A DNA stretch of 25,962 bases from NCBI GenBank assembly GCA_014802705.1, contig JAAVBR010000005.1, positions 1 through 25,962 of the forward strand, given 5' to 3'. This DNA is from a bacterium. GTDB taxonomy: Bacteria > Pseudomonadota > Alphaproteobacteria > Rs-D84. Positions 7,089-14,063 of the stretch are shown here, in pieces. The notes beneath the pieces were generated by a model. It was not told the DNA's origin. It worked only from the letters and a program-made list of their open reading frames with translations, and ran no database searches. Numbering within the stretch: position 1 is the stretch's first letter; each line of letters opens with the position of its first letter. The translations under genes were made by a program, and so were the position numbers.

Positions 7089-7595
7089 ATGTTTGGGTTT
7101 GGAAAAAAGAAAGCGGACACCAAAAATCCGGTCGAAATCGAAGAAAGCGTCACAATGGGTAAAATCCCCACCAGCATGAAGGAAACCGCCGCCCGCATGA
7201 TGGCCGGTCAATTCGATATGAACGACATGTTGGCCCAATTGAAACAGATTAAAAAAATGAGCAATTTCAGCGGTCTGTTAAAAATGGTGCCGGGTATGGC
7301 CCCCGCCGTTGCCGCCATGAAAGAAAAGATCAAGGACGGCAGTGTCGATGCCCAGATCCGCATTCTGGAGGCCATGACCCCCGCCGAACGGACGGAGCCG
7401 GAAAAGATCTTTGCCAATGCCAAAACCCGCATCGCGGAAACCGCCGGGTGCACCGTGCGTGACGTGGAACATATCTTGAAACAATATACCAAGATGAAGC
7501 AGCAAATGTCCATGATTCAACGCATGGGCGGGATGGAGGCTGTGATGCAAAAAATGCAATCCGGCGCCGCCGGCACCCCCGGGGGCGAACAATAA
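7089..7595 (+). CDS. Stand-alone SRP54/Ffh M-domain protein
   Basis: 168 residues. From about residue 22 to 155 it matches the methionine-rich M domain of Ffh: ARMMAGQFDMNDMLAQLKQIKKMSNFSGLLKMVPGM, then ILEAMTPAERTEPEKI, then RIAETAGCTVRDVEHILKQYTKMKQQMSMIQRMGG. In Ffh this domain binds 4.5S RNA and the signal sequence. The N and G (GTPase) domains are absent; the frame begins MFGFGKKKADTKN with a good AGGGAG 8 bases before the ATG, so this is an intact short gene and not a cut frame. It lies between uvrA and rlmE. Either a full ffh exists elsewhere or the SRP gene is split. Function unknown; RNA or signal-peptide binding is inferred. Confidence 0.8.
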   Translation: MFGFGKKKADTKNPVEIEESVTMGKIPTSMKETAARMMAGQFDMNDMLAQLKQIKKMSNFSGLLKMVPGMAPAVAAMKEKIKDGSVDAQIRILEAMTPAERTEPEKIFANAKTRIAETAGCTVRDVEHILKQYTKMKQQMSMIQRMGGMEAVMQKMQSGAAGTPGGEQ

Positions 7596-7613
7596 CAATC
7601 CCGTGACGATTTG

Positions 7614-8276
7614 ATGAAAATTCTGAATAAAAAAATTGCCGCGAAAAAATCGTCTGCCGCCTGGATTCAACGCCAGGCGGCCGATCCCTATGTCGCCCGG
7701 GCCCAACGCGAAGGCTATCGGGCGCGGGCAGTCTATAAATTGATTGAAATGAATGAAAAATTTCATTTCCTGAAAAACGGCCAGGTGGTCGTCGACCTGG
7801 GGGCGGCGCCGGGATCATGGTCACAATACATTGCGCGCGAATTCCCCAAATCCAAAATCTTTGCCATGGATTTGTTGGAAATCAAACCCATTGTCGGCGT
7901 GGAATTTTATCAGGGTGATTTTACCACCGATGATGCCCTGGCGTGGCTGGAAGAACAATTACACCTGGCGCCGGATGATACCACGCATGGCCCGGTGGAC
8001 GTGGTGTTGTCTGATATGGCCCCCAACACCGTGGGCCATAAAAAGACCGATCATATTCGGCAAATGGTGTTATTGGAATATGCGCTGGATTTTGCGCTGC
8101 GCGCGTTAAAGCCGGGCGGCACATTTGTGGCCAAATCCTTTACGGGTGGGACCACCAACGATTTATTAAAATTGTTCAAAGAAAATTTTGACCGCGTTTA
8201 TCATATCAAGCCCCCATCGTCACGCAAGGACAGCGTGGAAATGTTCATCGTCGGCTTGGGATTTCGCGGCCGATAA
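7614..8276 (+). CDS. rlmE: 23S rRNA 2'-O-methyltransferase RlmE (FtsJ)
   Basis: 220 residues of the RrmJ/FtsJ family, which methylates the 2'-O of U2552 in 23S rRNA (E. coli numbering) using SAM. The SAM-binding motif is VVDLGAAPGSWSQYIA. The K-D-K-E catalytic tetrad is visible: Lys in RARAVYKLIEM, Asp in VVLSDMAPN, Lys in GTFVAKSF and Glu in DSVEMFIVG. A family-typical basic N-terminus (AAWIQRQAADPYVARAQREGYRARA) precedes it. I prefer the ATG at 7614 to the TTG just before it. It starts 18 bases after the M-domain gene and ends at a strong terminator, so it is probably the last gene of the uvrA cluster. Confidence 0.95.
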   Translation: MKILNKKIAAKKSSAAWIQRQAADPYVARAQREGYRARAVYKLIEMNEKFHFLKNGQVVVDLGAAPGSWSQYIAREFPKSKIFAMDLLEIKPIVGVEFYQGDFTTDDALAWLEEQLHLAPDDTTHGPVDVVLSDMAPNTVGHKKTDHIRQMVLLEYALDFALRALKPGGTFVAKSFTGGTTNDLLKLFKENFDRVYHIKPPSSRKDSVEMFIVGLGFRGR

Positions 8277-8284
8277 AAATAAAA

Positions 8285-8317
8285 ACAAAAACGGGGGCGT
8301 CGCGCCCCCGTTTTTGT
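8285..8317. terminator. Bidirectional terminator between rlmE and the HdeD-like gene
   Basis: ACAAAAACGGGGGCG and CGCCCCCGTTTTTGT form a perfect 15-bp stem with loop TCG, giving a T run on both strands. The two convergent genes end on either side of it; the HdeD-like stop codon touches its right edge. Confidence 0.92.
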
Positions 8318-8943
8318 TATTCGGCATCCATCGATTGGGCCAGATTCTTTAATTTCACCAATTCCAAATACATATAGACATTCGCCGCCGCATACAAAAT
8401 CAACGTGAACGCCAGATAATACATCATGGTCACCAATCCCACCACCGGAAAGACCAAGATCAAAATGGCCGCCGCCACCAACACAATGGCCAAAATCAAA
8501 TCCATGACATAGTGGCCAAATCGGGCGCGCGCCATGTGGATCGCAAAGACCAGGGCCTGGATCGCCTTGGCCAGGAACAGGATGGCAAAGACATACACCA
8601 GCCCAATCATCGCCCCCACCGGATAGACACAGAACAGCACACCGATCAAAATGTTTAACAATCCAAAGACAATATCCAATCCGCGACTGGACCCCGGCCG
8701 ACCGTCGCCCGCCAGGCCCACGATCACCCGATAAAGCCCAAACAGCCCCAGGATCACCCCCGTCACAACGGTCAAGGCCCCCAGAATCTGAACCGGCCGG
8801 AACAACATCACAACCCCCAGGATCGCGAACAAAATCCCTTCGCCCAGCAGGAACATGCTGCTGCGGTTATATAAACGCCGAACGTAATCCATCACCGGAT
8901 TTTCTGAAACGCGCCGCGCGCGCACTGTTTTTGCCTTGGCCAT
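8317..8943 (-). CDS. HdeD/DUF308-like membrane protein
   Basis: 208 residues. After a basic N-terminus (MAKAKTVRARRVSENP) there are six hydrophobic helices arranged as repeated two-helix units, with GILFAILGVVMLFRPVQILGALTVVTGVILGLFGLYRVIVGL and GLLNILIGVLFCVYPVGAMIGLVYVFAILFLAKAIQAL typical of the HdeD/DUF308 fold. HdeD is linked to acid resistance in E. coli, but the family is broad and the role here is unknown. A very strong AGGGGGGA precedes the ATG by six bases. It has its own promoter and a shared terminator. Confidence 0.75.
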   Translation of the reverse strand: MAKAKTVRARRVSENPVMDYVRRLYNRSSMFLLGEGILFAILGVVMLFRPVQILGALTVVTGVILGLFGLYRVIVGLAGDGRPGSSRGLDIVFGLLNILIGVLFCVYPVGAMIGLVYVFAILFLAKAIQALVFAIHMARARFGHYVMDLILAIVLVAAAILILVFPVVGLVTMMYYLAFTLILYAAANVYMYLELVKLKNLAQSMDAE

Positions 8944-8969
8944 AAAATTCCCCCCTTTGGTTTACCCCC

Positions 8970-8998
8970 ATTATATCGCGGGATATTTTAAAATGCAA
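8970..8998 (-). promoter_or_regulatory. Promoter of the HdeD-like gene
   Basis: Minus-strand TTGCAT (8998-8993), 17-base spacer, perfect TATAAT (8975-8970), 26 bases before the ATG. Confidence 0.65.
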
Positions 8999-9014
8999 CC
9001 CGGGCCGCGGTGGT

Positions 9015-10118
9015 TTATATTCCCAACAGCCGATAATATAAATCCAACGTATCCCGCGCCATCCGCGTCGCGGTATAATGGCGCAAGTATTGTGAATAGG
9101 CCCGGATGGCGGACTGGGTCCGGGTGCGGGGCCGATCAATCATTTGAATCATGCGGTCCGCGTATTCATCGACATTGATTTCTGATTTGTCGTTCACGGA
9201 CGCGTACAGCGCCGCCGACCCAAACATTTCACGCAGCCCCGGCGTATCATTCGACACAATGGCCAGGTTATGGGCCATCGCCTCGATCCCGGCGAACGAA
9301 CATGCCTCGGACACCGACGCGAACAAGGCGCAATCGGCCATGGCATAGATTTTATCCATTTCATCCCCATAGGCAACATACCCCATCACACGAATCGGCA
9401 GGCCATCAATTTCCCGGCGAATATCATCGGGCACATCGCCGCCGCCGGTGACCAAAACCTCGATCTGGTGCGTGGCGGCAACGCGTTTAATGGCGGGAAT
9501 GATTTTGGCAAAGCCCTTGTGCGGGGCCCATCCACCCGGAAAGATAAACCGAAAAACCCCGTCGGTGGCCTTGGATTTCTTGCGCACCGTGGGGGCGTCA
9601 ATGCCGTTGTAAATCACACTGACCGGGCGCCGGTTATTCAGTGTGGTCAAAAATCCCTTGCCCGTGGCGCAGACCGAAATAATATGATCCATGTTAAAGA
9701 ACGGATTGCCCGCCGGATTGGGATTGGCCCGTAATGGCGAAAAATGCAACACGCCGATGCACCGGCAATAAATGCGGGCGCGAATGGCATAACACAGGGC
9801 CTCGATCCCCATACAGTTACACTTGATAATAATATTTTCCATTTTGGACAACATGGGCGCCAACCACATGACAATCCCGTTGATCATGGTATCCAACGGA
9901 AATCCAAAGGGATACGTAATCCGCACGCCATCATCGGTGCGTTCCATTTTAATCCCGGTGTATTCAGGGGAATATTCACACATGATTCGAAACGTGCGGA
10001 CATTTTTGGGCATGTGCGCCCCCAGCACGTTCATATAGCGCACAATCCCACTTTGATAGCGGGCATCACGTGCATCCAATTCAATGATATTTATAATCGG
10101 ATCTGACTTCTTTGCCAT
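9015..10118 (-). CDS. GT4-family glycosyltransferase
   Basis: 367 residues with a GT-B fold of family GT4. The N-terminal half has the acceptor-side start INIIELDARDARYQSGIVRYMNVLG; the linker holds VSVIYNGIDAPTV; the C-terminal half has FRFIFPGGWAPHKGFAKIIPAIKRV, VLVTGGG, RVMGYVAYGDEMDKIYAMADCALFASVSEACSFAGIEAMAHNLAIVSNDTPGLREMFG. The E-x7-E pattern (SEACSFAGIEAMA) is the nucleotide-sugar site. No membrane segment or signal is seen, so it is cytoplasmic. AAAGGACG precedes the ATG. It lies 18 bases downstream of cassette gene C and is probably co-transcribed with it. Acceptor and sugar are unknown. Confidence 0.85.
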   Translation of the reverse strand: MAKKSDPIINIIELDARDARYQSGIVRYMNVLGAHMPKNVRTFRIMCEYSPEYTGIKMERTDDGVRITYPFGFPLDTMINGIVMWLAPMLSKMENIIIKCNCMGIEALCYAIRARIYCRCIGVLHFSPLRANPNPAGNPFFNMDHIISVCATGKGFLTTLNNRRPVSVIYNGIDAPTVRKKSKATDGVFRFIFPGGWAPHKGFAKIIPAIKRVAATHQIEVLVTGGGDVPDDIRREIDGLPIRVMGYVAYGDEMDKIYAMADCALFASVSEACSFAGIEAMAHNLAIVSNDTPGLREMFGSAALYASVNDKSEINVDEYADRMIQMIDRPRTRTQSAIRAYSQYLRHYTATRMARDTLDLYYRLLGI

Positions 10119-10136
10119 TTATACGTCCTTTACCGA

Positions 10137-11447
10137 TTACAGATTATACGTACATTCCCCCGGAATCACAAGTTCAAAGTCACCACTTTCGTCACTGCCA
10201 TTGGCGATGGGGGCGTTGGTGTCCAACGGCATCGCCCGACAGGATTCCACGCCACTCCACACGGCCGATGAATCAGAATACCATGTAAAGCCATTACCAC
10301 TGTTCATGGCGACCGTCCCGGTATAGTACCAATCCGCGTGATAGGGACCACAGTGGGCATAGCCGTCGCGATATTCAATTCCATAGCATGGCGCGCAGTA
10401 CCCGTTAAATATCCCGCCGGACGGTTCCCATGTCGGATCGGCGCTTAGATTGGTCATTTCATGGTCGTTCCCCAGTCGGGTTAAATAAAACCCATCCAGG
10501 CAGCCCACAAATTCGTATTGATAATAAACCTGGTCTGTCGGTGTGGGCGTCACCGTCCCCGACGATCCGGACGAACCCGAGCCCGACGGAAAACCCGAAA
10601 TCTCTGTGGATTTTATTTCCCGAAAATAACACGTTGGGTTGACGGTTGCCGACGGATATGTGGTATATGTAAACGTTCCCGTTTGTTCACAACCGGCATC
10701 TAAAAACTGTTGCATTGAATCATCGATACGACTAAATGTGCCGTTGTAATAACTGCCCATACAGCAATACATATTTCCATTTGCCCGGAAACACCCCGTT
10801 GTCGGCCCAATGGAAATATCTTGGACCGTAAAACCAGAAAACAACGGGGAATCCGGCGCATAGGCGTAGTAATATATAACTTCCTCTGTCGTGACATCCG
10901 GTGTGGTTGTGACAGGCCCCGTCGGCGTCGTTGTAATGTCCGGCGTGGTGGTCACATCGGGTGTTGTGGTGACGCCCGGCGTGGGGGTCGTGGTGGTGGT
11001 TCCATCGTCCGACAACATCCATTGATTGTATTTGGCCCCCATATTCACGCCCGTCTGTTGCAACGTGTATATTTTCCCGGGCGTGCGCCCCGGTGTTGTT
11101 GTCACTTCCGGGGTCACCATGCTATAGGGCCATGGTTGTTCATCGGGCGGGCATGTTGTTACCATCGGGACGTCTGGCGTGACCGTGATATCCGGCGTCG
11201 TGGTAATATCCGGCGAGGTCGTGACATCGGGTGTTGTGGTGACGTCCGGGCTGGTCGTCACGTCCGGCGTCGTGGTCACATCGGGCGTGGTCGTCACCGT
11301 GGGCGTTGTGGTCGTTGTGGGATCCGACGCCGCGGGCCGCATGGTGCGCGTTGACATCGTGGCCATGGCCGCATGCGCCGCCGTGCCGCCCAAAACGGCA
11401 AAGACGGCATTTAAAAATCCAACGAATCGTATAAAGCGTCCTGACAT
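10137..11447 (-). CDS. Secreted Cys-rich protein with Thr-Pro-Asp repeats, cassette gene C
   Basis: 436 residues from the ATG at 11447, which has AAAGGGGA upstream. MSGRFIRFVGFLNAVFAVLG then GTAAHA is a clear Sec signal peptide with an A-H-A cleavage site. Residues about 45-95 and 155-190 are mucin-like repeats of six residues (TTTPDV and variants). The C-terminal half is Cys-rich (CCMGSYYNG, CYFREI, CAPCYGIEYRDGYAHCG, CRAMP, final GECTYNL), like genes A and B in style. The open frame runs on upstream to 11618 through the repeat segment, but that extension (KKLPNPNGGLDAALG) is translated repeat and not part of the protein. It is probably surface-exposed; ligand and role are unknown. A GT4 gene follows 18 bases later. 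Confidence 0.75.
   Translation of the reverse strand: MSGRFIRFVGFLNAVFAVLGGTAAHAAMATMSTRTMRPAASDPTTTTTPTVTTTPDVTTTPDVTTSPDVTTTPDVTTSPDITTTPDITVTPDVPMVTTCPPDEQPWPYSMVTPEVTTTPGRTPGKIYTLQQTGVNMGAKYNQWMLSDDGTTTTTPTPGVTTTPDVTTTPDITTTPTGPVTTTPDVTTEEVIYYYAYAPDSPLFSGFTVQDISIGPTTGCFRANGNMYCCMGSYYNGTFSRIDDSMQQFLDAGCEQTGTFTYTTYPSATVNPTCYFREIKSTEISGFPSGSGSSGSSGTVTPTPTDQVYYQYEFVGCLDGFYLTRLGNDHEMTNLSADPTWEPSGGIFNGYCAPCYGIEYRDGYAHCGPYHADWYYTGTVAMNSGNGFTWYSDSSAVWSGVESCRAMPLDTNAPIANGSDESGDFELVIPGECTYNL
10891..10999. repeat. Imperfect 18-bp tandem repeat (second Thr-Pro block of gene C)
   Basis: Repeated units related to GACATCGGGTGTTGTGGT encode TTTPDV-type hexapeptides. One unit is altered (PTGPVT). The units are identical enough to allow slippage or unequal recombination. 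Confidence 0.7.
11169..11316. repeat. 18-bp tandem repeat, about eight units (first Thr-Pro block of gene C)
   Basis: Units such as GTCACATCGGGCGTGGTC follow with an 18-base period and encode TTTPDV, TTSPDV, TTTPDI and similar. The period is a multiple of three, so changes in copy number keep frame and would change protein length. Confidence 0.8.
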
Positions 11448-11496
11448 TATATCCCCTTTCCCCCGGTTTCCCGACGCGCCCAACGCCGCATCCAAA

Positions 11497-11587
11497 CCAC
11501 CGTTTGGATTAGGCAATTTTTTTAATACCACAACCCCCGGATTTCCGGGAAATTCCACGCGGAATTTTTGCCTAATGCAAACGGTGG
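11497..11587. other. Repeat-bounded segment C (91 bp), decayed leader module
   Basis: The gene-side site is CATCCAAA, core CCACCG (11497-11502), arm TTTGGATTAGGCA. The promoter-side site is arm TGCCTAATGCAAA, core CGGTGG (11582-11587), arm TTTGGATTAGGCAT. The two cores are identical when read on opposite strands, and the promoter-side site is a near-perfect 13-bp-arm palindrome. The inside aligns with segment A in the orientation predicted for ON: AAATTC near the repeat and CGGAAATCCGGG facing gene C, where A and B have CGGAAAACCGGG or CGGAAAACTGGG. The ATG and Shine-Dalgarno are lost. Gene C instead has its own start and signal peptide at 11447. Confidence 0.6.
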
Positions 11588-11601
11588 TTTGGATTAGGCA
11601 T
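11569..11601. repeat. Fullest copy of the recombination-site-like palindrome
   Basis: TGCCTAATGCAAA, then CGGTGG, then TTTGGATTAGGCAT: two inverted 13-base arms with one mismatch around a 6-base asymmetric core. Other copies, each with one good arm and one degenerate arm, lie at 1206-1228, 1285-1312, 11489-11515, 25652-25676 and 25735-25760. Arm-core-arm geometry with a 6-base core resembles sites of tyrosine recombinases of the Xer type; the enzyme is unknown. Confidence 0.7.
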
Positions 11602-11626
11602 AGGTTAGATACGCGCAATTGCCCAC

Positions 11627-11655
11627 ATTATAAGGCATAGCGCGATATTTTACAA
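11627..11655 (-). promoter_or_regulatory. Promoter of locus C
   Basis: Minus-strand TTGTAA (11655-11650), 17-base spacer, TATAAT (11632-11627). The spacing matches loci A and B, but the GTTGC/GCAAC inverted repeat of those promoters is absent. Confidence 0.65.
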
Positions 11656-11674
11656 GCATCAATTTTGAACATTT

Positions 11675-12952
11675 TTAGTCATTTGTTCCCAGCCCCAAAT
11701 TTTCCGGCGTCAATCGCCCCATCGCCGCCAAAACGGCAAAGAATGCCGATGTCTGACTGTGGCGGGCGCGCGCCAGGCTGACCCGCGCGTCCAATAAATC
11801 TTGGCGGGCGTTCAAGACATCCAGCACCGTTCGCCGGCCGGCGCGTTGTTCGGCACTGATGCCATCGACGGCCATTTGACTGGCACGAATACGGGCCGTG
11901 GCGGCGGTGATGGCCGCCGTTTGCGCGTCATACAGATTCCATGCCTGGCGCAGGTTTTCCACCACCGCACGGCGCGCATCCACGATTTTTTGCCCGATGC
12001 CATCCACGGTAAATTGAACCCGATCCATATTCGCCGACGCCGTCCCGCGATCATAGATGGGCATACTGAAATAAATCCCGACGCGCCCATCCCGCACCCG
12101 ATCCAGCACGGGAATGTCATCCATCTGCATCGCGGATGCGCGAATATCCACCGACGGCATACGCGTTTGACGCGCGACCACAATGTCTTCGCGGGCGGCG
12201 GATTCCTGGGCCGTCAACGCAACCAGGGCCGGATGATCCCGCAACGCCACCGTCTGGGCATCATCAATATTATCGGGGAATATATCCCGCATGGGCGTCA
12301 CATCCACGTCCCCATATTCATCCGCCACATCGCCATAAATGCGCCGAAATGTTTCCAGGGCATTGTCATATTGGGCGCGGGCCTCGATCACATGATATTT
12401 GGCCGATTCCAATCGCGCCATGGCCGCCGACACATCGGATTTGGTTAAATTGCCGACCGATTTTTGCGCCGCGACAAAATCGTAATATTCCGCCAACACC
12501 CGTTGATTGTTTGTGTTTAATTTTAAAACCTCTGTCGCGTTCAAGACATTGACATAGGCATTGATGGCCGACAAAAAGACGTCTTGTTGTGTCGCGTACA
12601 ACAGGGCCTGTTGCGACGCCAGCATCCCTTTGGCGGCCTTGACCCGGGCGACGGTGGCAAAGCCCTGGAATACATTTTGTTGAAATTCCACGCCGAACTG
12701 GGTCGGGACCGTATTGTAATCATGGCCCATCACCCGCGTGCGTGCCAATCCGGCATTGGCCCCCACCCCCAGATACGGCTTATATCCCGTCCGCGCCAGG
12801 TCCAGATTCGCCATCGCCGCATGGACCGCCGCCCGCTGTTGCCCAATCACGGGGTTGGCGTCATAAACCGCCCCCAGTGCCCGATACATATCCGCCTGGG
12901 CCGGTTGCAGCATCAATATTCCCCCCACAAAAATCATCAGATATTTTTTCAT
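11675..12952 (-). CDS. TolC-like outer-membrane efflux channel
   Basis: 425 residues with signal peptide MKKYLMIFVGGILMLQPAQA followed by D. It shows the two-repeat layout of the outer membrane efflux protein family: long alpha-helical stretches (AANLDLARTGYKPYLGVGANAG-type and VVARQTRMPSVDIRASA) separated by beta parts, and a C-terminal helix IRASQMAVDGISAEQRAGRRTVLDVLNARQDLLDARVSLARA, which is typical of TolC. It forms the periplasm-spanning exit duct. It is the last gene of the efflux operon, 19 bases after the second permease. It ends close to the promoter of locus C. Confidence 0.9.
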   Translation of the reverse strand: MKKYLMIFVGGILMLQPAQADMYRALGAVYDANPVIGQQRAAVHAAMANLDLARTGYKPYLGVGANAGLARTRVMGHDYNTVPTQFGVEFQQNVFQGFATVARVKAAKGMLASQQALLYATQQDVFLSAINAYVNVLNATEVLKLNTNNQRVLAEYYDFVAAQKSVGNLTKSDVSAAMARLESAKYHVIEARAQYDNALETFRRIYGDVADEYGDVDVTPMRDIFPDNIDDAQTVALRDHPALVALTAQESAAREDIVVARQTRMPSVDIRASAMQMDDIPVLDRVRDGRVGIYFSMPIYDRGTASANMDRVQFTVDGIGQKIVDARRAVVENLRQAWNLYDAQTAAITAATARIRASQMAVDGISAEQRAGRRTVLDVLNARQDLLDARVSLARARHSQTSAFFAVLAAMGRLTPENLGLGTND

Positions 12953-12971
12953 TTTCCCCCCTGCTCTTGCT

Positions 12972-14063
12972 TTATAACCTGGTTTTAAATTGCCGAATGG
13001 CCAGGCCCCAAATCACCGCGCCCACGGCCAGCATGGCGCCATATTGCCGCATGACATACATCACATCCGTTCCCTTTAAAATCAAATGCCGCACCAGATA
13101 GGCATAGTGGCTGAGCGGATTCATCCGACTGATATACTGCAACACCACGGGCATATTTTCCGTCGGGATAATTGACCCCGACAGCATCAACGCCATAAAT
13201 GCCACAATAATCACGCCAAGTAAGGCCTGTTGCTGGGTCCGGGTAAAATCTGCCAGCAAGACCGCCGCCCCGCATGCCGGCACGCAAAACACAAAGTATC
13301 CGACCAAAAACCAAATCGGCGACCCCACAAACGGCAATTTATACACCCACCGCCCAATCGCCAAAATCGACAGCATAATGAAAAACGTCACCACCACATA
13401 GGGCACAACCTTGCCCAAAATAATATCGTATTTGGATATCGGCGCCGAAATCAGGGTTTCAATCGTGCCGGCCTCTTTTTCCTTGGTGATGGCGATTGTG
13501 ATTAAAATCAATAACGACAAAAACACCAAAATGGCCATCAGGGACGGCACCATAAACCACTTGGTATTCAATTCGGGGTTAAATAAAATTCGCGTATGAA
13601 ATGTGATGGGGGCCGCCGCCGGCGTATACCCCAATTCTGTGACGGCGGATAAAATAATGCCTTGTAGATAGCCCTCGATACTCTGTGCCTTTAAGATATT
13701 GGTGGCGTCAATCAAGATCTGGACATGGCCGTTTCCCCGCGCGACGGCCCGCGTCAATCCCCCGTCGGGCGCCAAAATCGCCACATCGGCCCGGCCGTTT
13801 TGCACGGTCGCCACCGCATCATCGGCGGTGTCCGGCACACGCACAAACCACCCCGATCCGATGGCATGTTGATAGACGCGATCCATCAACGTGTCGCCCG
13901 GGGCGCTGTCAATGACCAGGCGCAGGTTTTGGGCCTCCATCGTGATGGCGCCACTGTACACCACCAATTGCACCGCCGGCATGACCAGCACCGCCAACAA
14001 CAAAACCGGGTCGCGCACCAGGGCGATGATTTCTTTTTTAAAAAATCCCCACAATCGTTTCAT
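12972..14063 (-). CDS. ABC-2 type permease (YbhR-like)
   Basis: 363 residues: one N-terminal helix after KKEIIALVRDPVLLLAVLVMPAVQLVVYS, a large periplasmic domain (about residues 40-165, ending near FNPELNTKWFMVPSLMAIL), then five C-terminal helices with ITKEKEAGTIETLISAPISKYDIILGKVVPYVVV, the conserved coupling region of ABC-2 exporters such as YbhR and YhhJ. It starts with a 4-base overlap with the previous gene. It pairs with the permease at 14060-15181 to make the membrane pore. Substrate unknown; relatives export drugs or Na+. Confidence 0.88.
   Translation of the reverse strand: MKRLWGFFKKEIIALVRDPVLLLAVLVMPAVQLVVYSGAITMEAQNLRLVIDSAPGDTLMDRVYQHAIGSGWFVRVPDTADDAVATVQNGRADVAILAPDGGLTRAVARGNGHVQILIDATNILKAQSIEGYLQGIILSAVTELGYTPAAAPITFHTRILFNPELNTKWFMVPSLMAILVFLSLLILITIAITKEKEAGTIETLISAPISKYDIILGKVVPYVVVTFFIMLSILAIGRWVYKLPFVGSPIWFLVGYFVFCVPACGAAVLLADFTRTQQQALLGVIIVAFMALMLSGSIIPTENMPVVLQYISRMNPLSHYAYLVRHLILKGTDVMYVMRQYGAMLAVGAVIWGLAIRQFKTRL

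Noticed and set aside
11169..11316. CRISPR-like array
   Set aside because: The 18-bp units are contiguous with no unique spacers, lie in frame and encode TTTPDV repeats.
10821..11354. Plus-strand frames over the gene C repeats (Arg- and Gly-rich)
   Set aside because: They are shadows created by the GC-rich tandem repeat on the opposite strand.
11569..11601. Integron attC site (GCCTAA... resembles attC ends)
   Set aside because: The palindrome is only about 33 bases with a 6-base core. It lies at gene starts and not after genes, and no integrase or cassette array is present.
10137..11618. Start of gene C at 11618 (493 codons)
   Set aside because: The extra 57 codons run through the repeat segment and encode KKLPNPNGG-type residues. 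The ATG at 11447 has a ribosome binding site and a clear signal peptide.
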